Shown: positions 41,504-52,584, counted from the stretch's first letter. The stretch: DNA of 64,000 nucleotides from Macrosoma leucophasiata (GCA_036365455.1 JAWQUS010000001.1:23105001-23169000); one strand, 5' to 3'. Numbers and translations: made by a program. Notes: a model not told the origin generated them from the letters alone.

Positions 41504-41737
41504 ATATGGTCTACTTGACGCTGCTATTCAACTGAGACCCTGTGCTCCTCTGATGTCATTTAGTTAAAAATGTTTTATAAACTACTTTATCTCTAGTTGT
41601 GTCTACAAAGATGTCTTTAATTGTGTCGACATCTGCTGGATATTCCTTAATCGCCACGCTTCTGATATTGCTTCCAAAGAGAAGCGCATTAGATTTCTTC
41701 CTCTAAAATAACTTATCTGCCTGGCTAGACCAATTGT

Positions 41738-42062
41738 AACGTAACTTCACGCCTGTAATCCCCGAAGGGGTAGGCAGATGATTTACAACTGCCTAGCATG
41801 CATTCAAGCATACATGCTAACACCCACGATTCGCCGGTTACGTTTTGGCTCATTTAACAGGTGGCGAGCCTGTTGATATCTCCGGGCACATTACCAAACT
41901 TCGAGGTCCTGGGAAATTTCCAGAAAATTGAATAATTCCAATAGAACCAGAGATAAAGGACTGTACACCATTATCTTTGATAACCTATACCCGGTAATCG
42001 AACCCAGGACCTCAGGGTAGTACCTAGTAGTGGCCTGCTACCACTAGGCTACCGAGGCAGTT
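41738..42062 (-). mobile_element. SINE-B copy 9
   Basis: 'aacgtaacttcacgcctgta' to 'ggctaccgaggcagttaa'. Small insertions (tgatttacaactgcc near 41781; tacc near 42020) mark an older copy. Confidence 0.9.
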
Positions 42063-42205
42063 AATTATTAAGTATATTTGTTTGTAATTAGAGTCGGTGG
42101 AAGTCATTGAAACAGAGTAGGTACGATAACTTCATTTAATTTACGTATCACGAAAAAACTTATTTTTAAGGATATAGAAATGTAATTTCCGGACTTACAA
42201 ATACT

Positions 42206-42679
42206 AAAGGAGATGTTGCGAGCTCGGCTCTGGTTCGTACACGTTCTCAAAAAATGGGTAAATTAAAGAAGAATCCGAAAAAAATACAATTAATTTATTC
42301 ACGAATATATTTTAGAGTTACAACCACATTCAAATCAAACGATTTTATCATTTTCAACTATGTTCAACATGGCGGCGATACAGCCGACGCTTGGGATCAA
42401 TCTATTTCGATAGTATTTAGAAAATATCACTTTTTTCTCCAAGTATTATAATCAAAAAACAATTCAAAAAATGAAAATGTCAAAATGACATTGCCCGCCA
42501 TATTCACCATGTTGGTTTTGAGTAGCAATTCTAACTGCAAATAATGTTTTGTAACTGCAAACAAAGCTAAATAAGTGAAAATATGCAGTAAGAAACGTTT
42601 TTATATTGATTATGCCTGTTTAATGATATTGTGTACAATACATGGCCGGAGGTTCATACATTCTTGCAACATCTCCTTT
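42206..42679 (+). mobile_element. Element D copy 3
   Basis: 474 bp, perfect 14-bp terminal inverted repeats. The frame beginning M-G-K-L-K-K-N-P-K-K is open for 65 codons in plus sense. Confidence 0.9.
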
Positions 42680-42950
42680 GGATACGGATTTTACGAATAA
42701 AACTAGATGACAGGAGAGAACGCAATTTGCTATTGTTATAACCCATCGACCATATCCCTAATAACCTTGCCACCCAATGACCATTTGCTGCAAACAAAAA
42801 AGCATACATTAACACCATCTGTCACCAGCTGTTTAAAGTCTAAACCAGACTTGTTGTTGACGAGGCAAACTATCAAGACGTGATCGCCCGAAGGCGCGAG
42901 AGCCTCATCTGTCACGATTTATAATGATTACTAATTGGTATCGAACAAAA

Positions 42951-43234
42951 CATTTTTTTTTCTTTATGTAATGGAAGTGGCAAACAAGCATCCAGTTCAC
43001 ATTGATGTTAGTGATGACTGCAGCCCATAGACACACAAAGACCAAGGTCAAAATGCAGATGCGTTACCACTCCTGAGGCCTAAGGTGTTATGCCTCTGTG
43101 CCGGAAATTACAGGGCCGTATATTACCACTACCACTACACACTTTGAACACTACCATTTAGTGGCAAGTAAATTAGGTAATGCGGTGGTGCCTACGCCCG
43201 CGAGCTCCGTCACTGGAGCTCTACCACCAGTAGT
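42951..43234 (-). mobile_element. Repeat A with clear target duplication
   Basis: 'catttttttttctttatgta' to 'gagctctaccaccagtagt'. Flanked by TTGGTATCGAACAAAA (42935-42950) and TTGGTGTCGAACAAAA (43235-43250), 16 bp with one mismatch. This fixes the family's ends: 5' at ACTGGTGG, 3' in poly(A). It shows retroposition. Confidence 0.95.
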
Positions 43235-43324
43235 TTGGTGTCGAACAAAAAATATGTAAACTCTCTGAAACATAATTTACAAACTAAAGAGGTAGTGAGG
43301 TAGTAATTATTTTTCGCATTAACA

Positions 43325-43435
43325 CATGCGAGTTAACTTTAGAAATTAAAGGCTGGTCTGGTTATCCTGAGGTCGCAGGTTCAATTCCTGCCCGATACAA
43401 ATTTTTCTTTCCGTATTTTTTTTTATTTCTAAGGT
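43325..43435 (+). repeat. SINE-P-related copy 4, decayed
   Basis: 'ggctggtctggttatcctga', then 'gcaggttcaattcctgccc' (T-arm pairing retained), flanked by tail-like 'cattaacacatgcgag' and 'ttctttccg'. Confidence 0.45.
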
Positions 43436-43581
43436 AGTGAGGTAGTTAAGTAGGTATAATGTCCAACAAGAAATAATGCACATCGTGCCTTCGAAAGAGA
43501 CAATCGCGACTTATCTCTGCTTGCTATTTAATATTAGGGCAGTTTTGGGTACTGTACGTACATTCATTTAAATTCAGAAAC

Positions 43582-44431
43582 AGGTTAGGATCCCACTGCA
43601 GAATCATTTCGTTCATCCAGATATGCTCAAAACCTATTTTTTACGCATATTTATAATCTAGAGAATATATATCCACTAGGTTGCCTATCAAAAATTTGCC
43701 GCAAGTATTTTTTTATATCTATTTTTTTTGGGAAATATTTTTTTAAATTTGTTTTTTAATAAGTAATCACTACTACTACGCTGAGGTCCTGGGTTCGATT
43801 CCCGGGTAGGGGGTTATCAGAGATAATGGTGTAAAGTCCTTTATCTCTGGTTCTATTGGTATTTTTCTATTTTCCGGAAATTCCCCAGTACCTCGAAGTT
43901 TGGTATGTGCCCGGAGATGTCAACAGCTCGGAGCTCGCCACCTGTTACATGGACCAAAACGTAACCGGCGAATCGTGGGTGTTTGCATGTATGCTTGAAT
44001 GCATGCATTTACCTCTGCCTACCCCTTCGGGGATTACAGGCGTGAAGTTACGTTTTTTAATAAGATATTGTCCACCTCACGGCAATATGTATAGACTCTG
44101 AAAAATCACGTCTGCCGTTGCACACTTGGCCGGCCCTACGTATTTTCGTTCCGTCCCGATTACTTTTTACGTCTATGACGTACATGTATTATTTATATAT
44201 CAAATTAAAGCTTTTTTTTCTCATTATAATGGTATACGGCAGCCAAATTAAATCGTCCGCAAATAAGAGTTGCTGGCTGTTAAAGGTAAAATAATTTAAT
44301 TAAAAATACTTGCGGCCAAATTTTGATAGGCAACCTAGTGGATATATATTCTCTAGATTATAAAGTTGCGTAAAAATTAGGTTTCCAGCATATCTGGATG
44401 AACGAAATGATTTCGCAGTGGATCTTAACCT
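43582..44431. mobile_element. Foldback element U (~130-bp inverted arms)
   Basis: The left arm 43582-43714 (gttcatccagatatgctcaa; agagaatatatatccactag; gccgcaagtattttt) is the inverted repeat of the right arm 44302-44431, ~90% identical. The interior (~550 bp without the SINE) has no ORF. Probably a non-autonomous foldback DNA element. No target duplication identified. Confidence 0.75.
43764..44052 (+). mobile_element. SINE-B copy 10, 5'-truncated, inside U
   Basis: Begins at 'taatcactactactacgctg', so the A box is missing. Flanked by TTTTTTAATAAG at 43752-43763 and 44053-44064. A 5' truncation with a duplication is the signature of incomplete reverse transcription. Internal change 'aacagctcggagctcgccac'. 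Confidence 0.9.
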
Positions 44432-44739
44432 ATAATATGCAAAGATATCAAATACTTGACAACTATTTGCAAATCATAGACACAGTTATAGAACAAACAA
44501 CGAAGTAAACACCCGTTGTTATTTCTTCCTCGTGTACAAATAAAAATATGGAATTGCAAAAGATATATAATATGTCGATAATTTTGTTGACACAAGAGTT
44601 TATTGTCCCACTAAAGCGGTTGTTTAATAAGTTAACAATATTATGATATTCCGTATAATGTTATTTGAGTATGTACGCGAATGTACGTGATAAAGATACG
44701 GCTTTACTAGATGATAAGTATACAAGTTTGACTTCGGTA

Positions 44740-45290
44740 TGTCCAAGTAAACGATGCAACATCCGAGTTCTTCTCAGTAGTGCCTACACTTTGAACTCTG
44801 CTGTGAATTATTATTGTTATGACGAACAGATTTTTCTTTTTCTTCTATTTTTACTGGTGGCAGAGCTCTAGTGACGGGCGTAGGCACCACCGCATTACTT
44901 AATATACTTGCCGCTAAATGGTAGTGTTCAGCACTATCGTGTTCCGGTCATGTGGTAATGTACAGCCCTGTAATTTTCGGCACAGAGGTATAACACCTTA
45001 GGCCTCAGGAGTGGTGAACGCATCTGCATTTCGACCTTGGTCTTTTTGTAAGTGTCTATAGGCTGCAGTCATCACTTAAAATCAATGTGAACTGCATGCT
45101 TGTTTGCCACTTCCACAACATAAAAAAAGGAATTGAAACATTTCATGATTTACTTTACGGTTAAATTTTATCATTAAATTGGTATTTATTAATACCTATT
45201 GGATTATTATTATAAGTCATTCACTATAGGTAGCTTATAACCTGACAATGCAAAAGTGTCCTGTAGACCAATTTTAAATATATTTTTTGC
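44740..45290 (+). pseudogene. LINE-T 3' region, split by repeat A
   Basis: 44740-44852 (gagttcttctcagtagtgcc; gacgaacagatttttctttt) and 45130-45290 (ggaattgaaacatttcatga; ttggtatttattaatacc; gacaatgcaaaagtgtcctg) reconstitute the order seen at 4515 to 4195. The A element sits between 'ttcttct' and 'ggaattga'. Confidence 0.6.
44853..45129 (+). mobile_element. Repeat A inserted in LINE-T
   Basis: 'actggtggcagagctctagt' to 'cacaacataaaaaaagg'. Lacks the second arm of the 5' hairpin (gtgacgggcgtaggc). Confidence 0.85.
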
Positions 45291-45568
45291 AACTGGAAAA
45301 CAAGCATGCAGTTCACATTGATGTTAAGTCATGACTGCAGTCTATAGACACCCACACAAAGATCAAGGTGAAAATAGATGCGTTACCACTCCTAAGGCCT
45401 AAGGTGATAAGCCTCTGTGCCGGAAATTACAGCGCCGTATATTACCACCTGACCGGAACACGATAGTGCTGAACATGGTAGTGTTTAGCGGCAAGTACCT
45501 ACCTATATTATGTATTGCGGTGGTGTCTACGCCCGCGAGCTCCATCACTGGAGCTCTACCACCAGTAT
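45290..45568 (-). mobile_element. Repeat A
   Basis: 'ttttgcaactggaaaacaag' to 'gagctctaccaccagtatga'. 'gaacatggtagtgtttagcg' is a rearranged middle also found at 46770. Confidence 0.85.
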
Positions 45569-46080
45569 GATTTGATTTTTTAAAATAAATAAATCATAAT
45601 CGAATAACTATTTACTCAGAAATCTATACCTACTTATAAAACAGTTATTCGAGTAATATAACTGACTAACTGTGTTACGCAATCCTTTGTGAATTTGTCT
45701 ATCTGTCCATATGTCTCTTGTCCCTTATGTTTTCTCAAGATTTATCTTTAAAATAATCATGTGAAAACGTATTATTATTTTAACGGACCGTTACCACTGA
45801 AAAGACCGGGTTTAAATCTTAACTATAATAGTAGTCATCATTTAGAGCCGATCTTTTGTTAAGGGGTGAACTTACCGGTATACACAGATATCATGTTACT
45901 TTTATCTATTCACTATTTGGAGCCATGTGAATGCTTTGTCTAATTATTTGCGAGCATTCGTGCGTGAAACGTTTCGAAAGAAAGAAACAAAAAAGGCGTT
46001 TAACTACCGTCATTGCAATTTGTTGTCGAACGATCTGTCAATTGTGACTGCACTAGCGAATTCGCTACTAGTAGGCGATG
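45569..46080. other. No recognised feature
   Basis: Unassigned. Confidence 0.35.
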
Positions 46081-46095
46081 TTTTTTTTTTTTTTT

Positions 46096-46300
46096 TTATG
46101 TCTGATGATTGACAGACAAGCAAACGGGCCACCTGATGGAAAGTGGTCACCGTCGCCTATGAACATTTGCAACACCAGGGGAGTTGCCAACGCGCTGCCA
46201 GCCCTGAAGGACTCTTTTGACGCCATTTTTGAAGAACCCCATATTGTAGCACCTAGGGAACACCTCAGAGGGAAGTTCGTTCCACAATTGTGGTCATATT
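46096..46300 (-). pseudogene. LINE-R ORF2 C-terminus and 3' end
   Basis: Minus frame: P-Q-L-W-N-E-L-P-S-E-V-F-P-R-C-Y-N, then a Lys/Arg-rich tail and stop. This is the canonical C-terminus of a Jockey/CR1-type ORF2, better preserved than at 16475. The 3' UTR (ggtggcccgtttgcttgtct) ends in a poly(A) run (T-run at 46080-46097 on plus). 5'-truncated to ~205 bp. Confidence 0.75.
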
Positions 46301-46467
46301 CAGTTGGTCAACTACTTGGTTAGTTGGTAACTTGTTGAGCCTACTTAGCCACTGATAGTTTTCGTTTAAAATGTCGTAGCTACATCGTTAAAATGCCCAA
46401 TAATTTTTCAGAACGTTTAGCTGGATGAAGGGCGGAAAAATGGATATTTCACACACGGTTTTCATCT

Positions 46468-46669
46468 ATACATATAAAAATCAATTGCTGTTCGTTAGTC
46501 TCGCTAAAACTCGAGAACTGCTGAACGGATTTATCTTATCTTGGTCTTGAAATGTTTGTGGAGGTCTAGGGAAGCTCAAATTGACTCTACGTTTTAGTAA
46601 GAAAACGTTTGTATGGGAAAAAGAAAAGTACTGTTTTTAGAGTTTTTCCGGCAATTATTCTATTTTTTT
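46468..46669 (+). repeat. Dispersed repeat ('atcaattgctgttcgttagt' type)
   Basis: 'gctaaaactcgagaactgct' and 'cttgaaatgtttgtggaggt' are the usual blocks of a widespread lepidopteran repeat; only its first ~200 bp is present. Confidence 0.5.
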
Positions 46670-46856
46670 TCGTGCGTAGATGCGTTACCACTCCTAAGGC
46701 CTAAGGTGTTATGCCTCTGTGCCGGAAATTACAGGGCTGTATAACCTGACCGGAACACGATAATGCTGAACATGGTAGTGTTTAGCGGCAAGTATATTAG
46801 GTAATGCGGTGGTGCCCACGCCCGCGAGCTCCGTCACTGGAGCTCTACCACCAGTT
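46670..46856 (-). mobile_element. Repeat A, 5' two-thirds
   Basis: 'agatgcgttaccactcctaa' to 'gagctctaccaccagttta'. Shares the 'acatggtagtgtttagcggc' rearrangement with the copy at 45290. Confidence 0.8.
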
Positions 46857-47283
46857 TATGTATAATAATAATAACTTTAACATAGATAATCCGAGATGAC
46901 GTCTCCACAGAAGATATAACACAAAGCGGTAGGGTGAGCATTCCTTCACGTCGCGTATCTCAATTGTTTACACCTATTTTACATTAAAATACAAACCCAT
47001 TTTATTCAGCTTAGCTTGTTCAATAGGGAACATAAGAGGTTTGAATATACCGAAATTGGGTCCTTTCTGGCGGGTCAGCGACCTTTTCCCCTATACAAAA
47101 GGATCGGTTTGAATTACTTTGAATAAGATTTTTGGGTGATGCCATCAGTTTTTTGTTTGTGATAAAATCTCATATTCGGTTGGGAAATATTTAAATGATT
47201 CTTATTGTTCATCAATAACATTTGAATTAATAATGGGTGTACTGCAATGTTTGTTTTAATATTTAGATAGTTATTTATATGAT
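46857..47283. other. No recognised feature
   Basis: Unassigned. Confidence 0.35.
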
Positions 47284-47610
47284 AACTGCCTCGGTAGCCT
47301 AGTGGTAGCAGGCCACTACTACTACGCTGAGGTCCTGGGTTCGATTCCCGGGTAGGGGGTTATCAGAGATAATGGTGAAAAAAGCCTTTATCTCTGGTTC
47401 TATTGGGATTTTTCCATTTTCTGGAAGTTTCCCAGTATCCCGGAGTTTGGTAATGTGCCCGGAGATGGCAACAGGTTCGCCACCTGTTACATGGGCCAAA
47501 ACGTAACCGGCGAGTCGTGGGTGTATGCATGTATGATTGAATGCATGCATTTACCTCTGCCTACCCCTTCGGGGATTACAGGCTCCGTCACTGGAGCTCT
47601 ACCACCAGTA
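47284..47610 (+). mobile_element. SINE-B copy 11 fused to the end of repeat A
   Basis: The SINE is intact from 'aactgcctcggtagcctagt' through the CTTCGGGG hairpin and 'attacagg'. It then passes directly into 'ctccgtcactggagctctac' and 'caccagtaa' (47582-47610), the 5' end of an A element in minus sense. The SINE's own terminus 'cgtgaagttacg' is missing. Confidence 0.85.
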
Positions 47611-47744
47611 AAAACAGTTATACAAGTTTATACAATATCGTTAAGATGTCGCTTTTCCCTTAATAACTTATTCTTTTGTTAGTATGTAAATATTTTTGGG
47701 TAGGCACTATGAGCACCAGATTATACTGGCAACGACTTGGCAAC

Positions 47745-47830
47745 GAGTATGGAGCGCCAGATATCCCGGTCCTTAGACACCTCTGCTGCTACTTGCTACG
47801 TCTATATTCATCATTGTGTCCTTATATAAG
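47745..47830 (-). repeat. LINE-C fragment
   Basis: 'gagcgccagatatcccggtc' to 'attcatcattgtgtcc', without the 3' terminus. Confidence 0.5.
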
Positions 47831-47831
47831 T

Positions 47832-48103
47832 TAACGTAATCCCCTAAGGGTAGGCAGAGGTAAATGCATGCATTGCATATATGCAAACACTCACGATTCG
47901 CCGGCTACTTTTTGGGCCATGTAACGAGCCTTTTGACATATCTGGGCACATTATCAAACTCCGAGGTACTAGGAAATTTCTAGAAAACGGAAAAATCCCA
48001 ATAGAACTCTTTACTCTGTTATCTATCATAGCCCCCCGGGACCCGGGAATCGAACCCAGGTCCCCAGTAGTAGGGGCCCGCTACTACTAGACCACTGAGA
48101 CAG
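47832..48103 (-). mobile_element. SINE-B copy 12, decayed
   Basis: 'aacgtaatcccctaagggta' to 'actagaccactgagacagtt'. A and B boxes are diverged and several short deletions are present. Confidence 0.8.
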
Positions 48104-48533
48104 TTAATTCCGTATTAAATTATTTAAAAAAATGTATTCTGCTATCTATAATGTAGATATGTCCAGTATTAAGTAATATTTATCAGATCTAGACGATTTA
48201 TCAGACAAAGAACGGACTTATCTTTACATATAATATTAACGGGAGGTCGTGTTATCTGGTATTTTCTCACGGCAAGAATGTTATTTGTCATGCGCTCGCG
48301 GTATGCGCTTGCGCATAGGTGAAAGCATCACATGGCATCGCATCGCCCTTGTTTTGATTTGTTCGCGTTACACATGTTTTCGATTTAGAAAAATTGTACT
48401 TACGATTCGATGACATAAAAATAATGTCTTTGTCACTAAGAACAAAATTATAATAGAACAGCAATGGAAATTGAAAAAAAAAAATCTAAAAGCACAAGCA
48501 AGTACAAGAAATGATATCCTTACAATAATTTTA
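48104..48533. other. No recognised feature
   Basis: Unassigned. Confidence 0.35.
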
Positions 48534-48605
48534 TTGGTGGTAGAGCTCTCTCGCGTATAACATTGAAACTGCATGCTTGTTTGCTACCTTCATCACATAA
48601 AAAAA
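48534..48605 (+). repeat. Repeat A, internally deleted
   Basis: The 5' end 'attggtggtagagctctctc' joins the 3' end 'aactgcatgcttgtttgcta' and 'catcacataaaaaaaatt'. About 200 bp is missing. A further 5' stub (ttactggtggtagagttcc) is at 48878-48905. Confidence 0.7.
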
Positions 48606-48945
48606 ATTACACTTAAAACTTACAAGACTTACTAACACTTCTATTAGACGTAACAGCGTTACAATAAACAATGTGTTTGTGAGTAGGTACCTACCTACAT
48701 TCCGAGGCGTTGGACGGACAGACGGACACACATTACGTATCGACTGTGAATCATTGCTGTCATAGGTCACATCTGATTTCTTTTGGGGATTAAAAGAGTT
48801 GGGTTGTTCTCAAACAACAATGGAAATTGATGTTGGTCCAGATTTTGTAGCATTAACTGGATCAGACTGGATTTTTTACTGGTGGTAGAGTTCCAGTGAC
48901 GAAGCTGGTGCTTATTTCAGAAGAATGGTTTCATACGTAATTTTT

Positions 48946-49232
48946 TTATTTTTTTTTATTTATATAGTGGCATACACGCATGTTCACATGAATGTTAGGT
49001 GCGACTCCAGCCTAAAAACATCTTATCAAACACCAGAGGTCAAAATGCAGATGTGTTACCACTCCTGAGACTTAAATTATTGTATGTCCCTTTGATAGTG
49101 ATTATGGGGCCCTAATCCGTCTAACCTGAACACGATCGTCCTGAACACTATCATTTGGCGGCAGATAGATTAGGTAATGCAGTGGTGCCTACACGTTCGT
49201 GCTCATACACTGGAACTCTTTCACTGGTGACT
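48946..49232 (-). mobile_element. Repeat A (diverged subfamily)
   Basis: T-rich start, 'tatatagtggcatacacgca', 'ttgatagtgattatggggcc', 'ggtaatgcagtggtgcctac', ends 'cactggaactctttcactgg'. Confidence 0.7.
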
Positions 49233-49605
49233 TAAACACAGAGTTAAATGAAAAATCCAATAAAATTTCTCAATTATACACAGTTAAACATATTTTCTTA
49301 AATGTTAAAAGTTACAGAATGGTCCTAATCACAATTCACCTGATCGCAGCCCCTCAAACCCTTTGACACGGCGGTCATTTTTAACTTGCACCAATAATGT
49401 CCGACAGTGGATCTCTCTCTGTGATACATTATGATTGCTTGAGATAACTGGTTAGGGGCATCATGCTTTCGGAGAAAGCGGGATAGTCTCTATGGTAAAA
49501 ACTTTATAAAACTTCAAAAAAGCAAACAAACATAAATTGGGTTATTATCATAATTTGACATTAGTGACATTGTTCAATATGCTAAAATTATGTCCCTTAT
49601 TAAAT
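49233..49605. other. No recognised feature
   Basis: Unassigned. Confidence 0.35.
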
Positions 49606-49611
49606 TAACAG

Positions 49612-49935
49612 TACCGCCAAAACCTTGGTTCTTCCGCTATAGGTTCCCTAAGCGTGAGACATCTATTATCTGTCGTCTCCGCCTAGAACACTGCTGCAGC
49701 CCCGTTTTTCTTCATAAGCTTAGGATCAGGGACACCTCTATTTGTGAATGTGGGCTGTACTGTTGACCATATTTTTTTCTCATGTCCTATGTACGATCGC
49801 TCACAATTCCTTAGTTCCCTCCAGAAATTAGTTCCTTTTCCCACCAATATACCAAACCTCCTCTCTTTTTGTAATCCCATCATCCTCCAAGAACTTGTAG
49901 ATTTTGTATATAAAAATAAGTTAAAATTGTAAATA
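49612..49935 (+). pseudogene. Non-LTR retrotransposon ORF2 C-terminus (Cys/His motif)
   Basis: One frame reads RLRLEHCCSPVFLHKLRIRD, then TSICECGLY. After a frameshift near 49760, the next reads TVDHIFFSCPMYDRSQFL and ends after KLKL at 49932. The order CxCG...E/D-H-I-x-x-x-C-P is the zinc-knuckle tail that follows the RNase H in Jockey/I/R1-type ORF2. Only this tail and an AT-rich 3' region remain. Confidence 0.65.
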
Positions 49936-50319
49936 ACTATAAATCTATATATATATTTGTATAATATTATCTATCATTGTAACATTATATTATTCATGTT
50001 GTTTCATATATTTATAACTAACCTTTGTGTTGTCTAAATTACCAACAACATGTGTCTGTTTTCAGATTGGATGATGACTACGATGTATATAAATATATTT
50101 TAATGAAGTTAATCAAACGTGATGCTGGCAGTTATGACTAATGGCGGTTGCCAATTAAAAAAAAAATTATAACAGTAATAATTGTAACAACTTTTATCAA
50201 AAAAGGAGTTTATAGCATAATCTTAAAAATAAAGCCAATTATAATATTATCATTTACAACGTAACGAAGTAGGATAAATACATATTTAGTTTACTTATTT
50301 AATCTTTTATACTCAGAAA

Positions 50320-50360
50320 TTATAGGCACATAAGGCAGACTGAACGCCACATTATGGTAA
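50320..50360 (-). repeat. LINE 3' end fragment
   Basis: Minus 'cgttcagtctgccttatgtg' resembles the block at 32440-32470. Confidence 0.35.
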
Positions 50361-50369
50361 AAATAAGTA

Positions 50370-51731
50370 AGTATACTTACAGATTTACGAATACAAATGA
50401 GATATCTAACGTTTTAAATTATCTGTACACATCATTTGCTTTAATTTTTGACAAGGTATGAAAACATTTTCATTTATTATGGTCTCAAATATTTAAGCAG
50501 TCTGACAGGTGATAATATTAATCAATGAGTCCCAATTATATTTAGAATCCATGGTGTCTCTACCACCGTGAAACATTATGTGACAATTTGATATCCCACC
50601 AAATATTTCAAGCGTATTGTTTGATGATATACAATTTATGAGAACTCATTAATTTATGACTTCGAATTCTTTAGGCTTTATGATAGCTATCGTGTATGAT
50701 TTAGTTTTGATTCTCATTTTAAAGTGAGTTGAAAGACATGATTTGGAGTCGTTAGGCGCTTAAAAGTATGATTGTTTGGGACGAAATTATACCTCATCTC
50801 TGATTGATAGATTTAACTTGTGTTTTTTTATTTTTATGTGGTCACTTACGGTTACTTAGGACATGGCTCATGATGGCTCGTTTAGATTAGGGAATCTTAT
50901 TAAAATATTTCGTTAAATAAATGTTTCTAATACCTACATATCTGAAATTTGTATGATGTATGTACGAAATAACAATAATAAGCATTATTAAGTTATATAG
51001 TGTACTCCTATTATCGTTCGATCAGCACTCGATCGAGTACTCTGAACTACCATTTAGTGACATATTATTCATGAGGACTAAGAGGAGTGCATTATGGAGG
51101 AGCGGCAGCTCTCTCAGAAGTTTAAGGCATAGACAAGAATATATCGGTGAAATAACCGTATTGGTAGGTACCTTAGGAGCGTAGCTAAAGAACCTTTTCT
51201 TTACGCTGCCTTTCTCTCTTACCCCCGTAGGGAGAGGTAGAGAGAGGTAGTCAGCACCCGGTGGTAGAACCACCCGTTTGAGTCTAACACTCGACCGTGG
51301 ATTCTAATAACAGGTGTATGTAGGTTAAAAAGTGTCCTAGAAAAATCTGCGGATAAGAAGATAGAAATCGGTTTAGCAGTTTAGGTGTGAAAGCATAACA
51401 TAGACTAACACAACTATTTCGCATTATTATTATTAATTAAGATTAGGAAATTTACACATTTTAAGTTTTGTTTTGAAATACCTGGTGTCATATTCTGGTG
51501 TATTTCATCCAATACGTAGGTGACTTTACTACTCACTCAATTTCTCACTTCAATTTAAATCATTTATTATTTGTCACAGGTATAAATAGGTTTAATAGGG
51601 TTCTAGTTTCACTGCAACAATACCCTTAGGTGTACAATATTTAGTAAATGAAATGTTATTACATAAATTATTAATTACAAAATGTTTTATCATAATTTAT
51701 TAAATATCTACTCCTAATACAAATAATTTAT
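50370..51731. other. About 1.35 kb without a supported feature
   Basis: AT-rich. 51190-51250 has 'cttacccccgtagggagagg', a CCCC..GGG hairpin faintly like the LINE-C 3' end but without the flanking sequence. Frames at 50960-51184 and 51022-51273 lack coding character. Confidence 0.35.
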
Positions 51732-52184
51732 CTAAACCTCTTCAAAATGGCAAATGTGTAATTGTTTGAGTTTAATGCTGTTACGTAACAAGTCTTCTAC
51801 ACCTTCGTGGACATATGACTGTGTGACCCCCATAAAAAGTTCATTACCATGAATGTCGTGATCGTCGGTAATACATAATTCAGGTGAATTTTGAGTTGGA
51901 CTCGGTTGTTCATGTCGTTTATTCCTGACATTTTGGAACGAATCTAAATACTTATACAAAGAGTAGGTACCTATTCAAAATAAAATATTATAGATAAGAC
52001 TTTTTTGATAGATAAGACTGAGGGTCGCTTTTGATCTGGTATATAAAATCTGGTATATCATTCTTGAAAAGGGAAATTCGAAAAAACCGGCTAAGAACAG
52101 ACTTGCACTCATAGGGTCCGTATGATTAGCTAATTTCCATACAGGATTTTTACTAAAAAGAACTACTTTGTAAATTATTTTCAA
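51732..52184 (-). pseudogene. Unrecognised coding-like segment, two frames
   Basis: On minus, a frame from ~52150 reads NPVWKLANHTDPMSASLFLA, then GFFEFPFSRM, and stops at ~51975. It is preceded by 'gtagttctttttag', acceptor-like. A second frame opens after 'ttattttgaatag' and reads YLDSFQNVRNKRHEQPSPTQ, then CITDDHDIHGNELFMGV and ...LHICHFEEV. It stops at ~51732, and AATAAA follows within ~35 nt. Balanced composition and the poly(A) word make it more gene-like than its neighbours. No family is recognised. It could be two exons, a frameshifted pseudogene, or chance. Confidence 0.3.
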
Positions 52185-52198
52185 AATGTTGGTTTAGA

Positions 52199-52500
52199 GC
52201 AACGCCGGAGGGGAGTAGTCATATGCAGGCTTTCCCCTCTGGCAAAGTACAAGCCCAAATAGGCCTATACCTGTCGCCTAGATGTTTAAATGTGTTCGTG
52301 AAATTGTTTCTGTATTTTGCTAAAGCATAAAGTCAAGGTTTGAGTTTCGTAGTAACAGACGATTTTTGTTGTGTGTGTGTGTATCGTACGCATTTCCCCC
52401 CGCAAAAAATGACAGACTGTTGATGTTTGCATCGGTAATACACGCTATGGCTACTCCCCTCCAGTCCGCCGCGACCGGTGGGCCGCGTTGCTCTATGAAT
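52199..52500 (+). mobile_element. Inverted-repeat element N copy 3, uninterrupted
   Basis: 'gccggaggggagtagtcata' and 'tatggctactcccctccag' form ~19-bp inverted ends. The interior includes 'caggctttcccctctggcaa', a GTGTGT run and 'tttccccccgcaaaaaatg'. Reference arrangement for the family. Confidence 0.7.
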
Positions 52501-52584
52501 GTTGGGCCCAGTAAGTAGCGTCGGAGATAAAGGGAGAGACTGGTATTTTTTCGTCTAATTTTTATAAACATAAAAAGAGATTTC

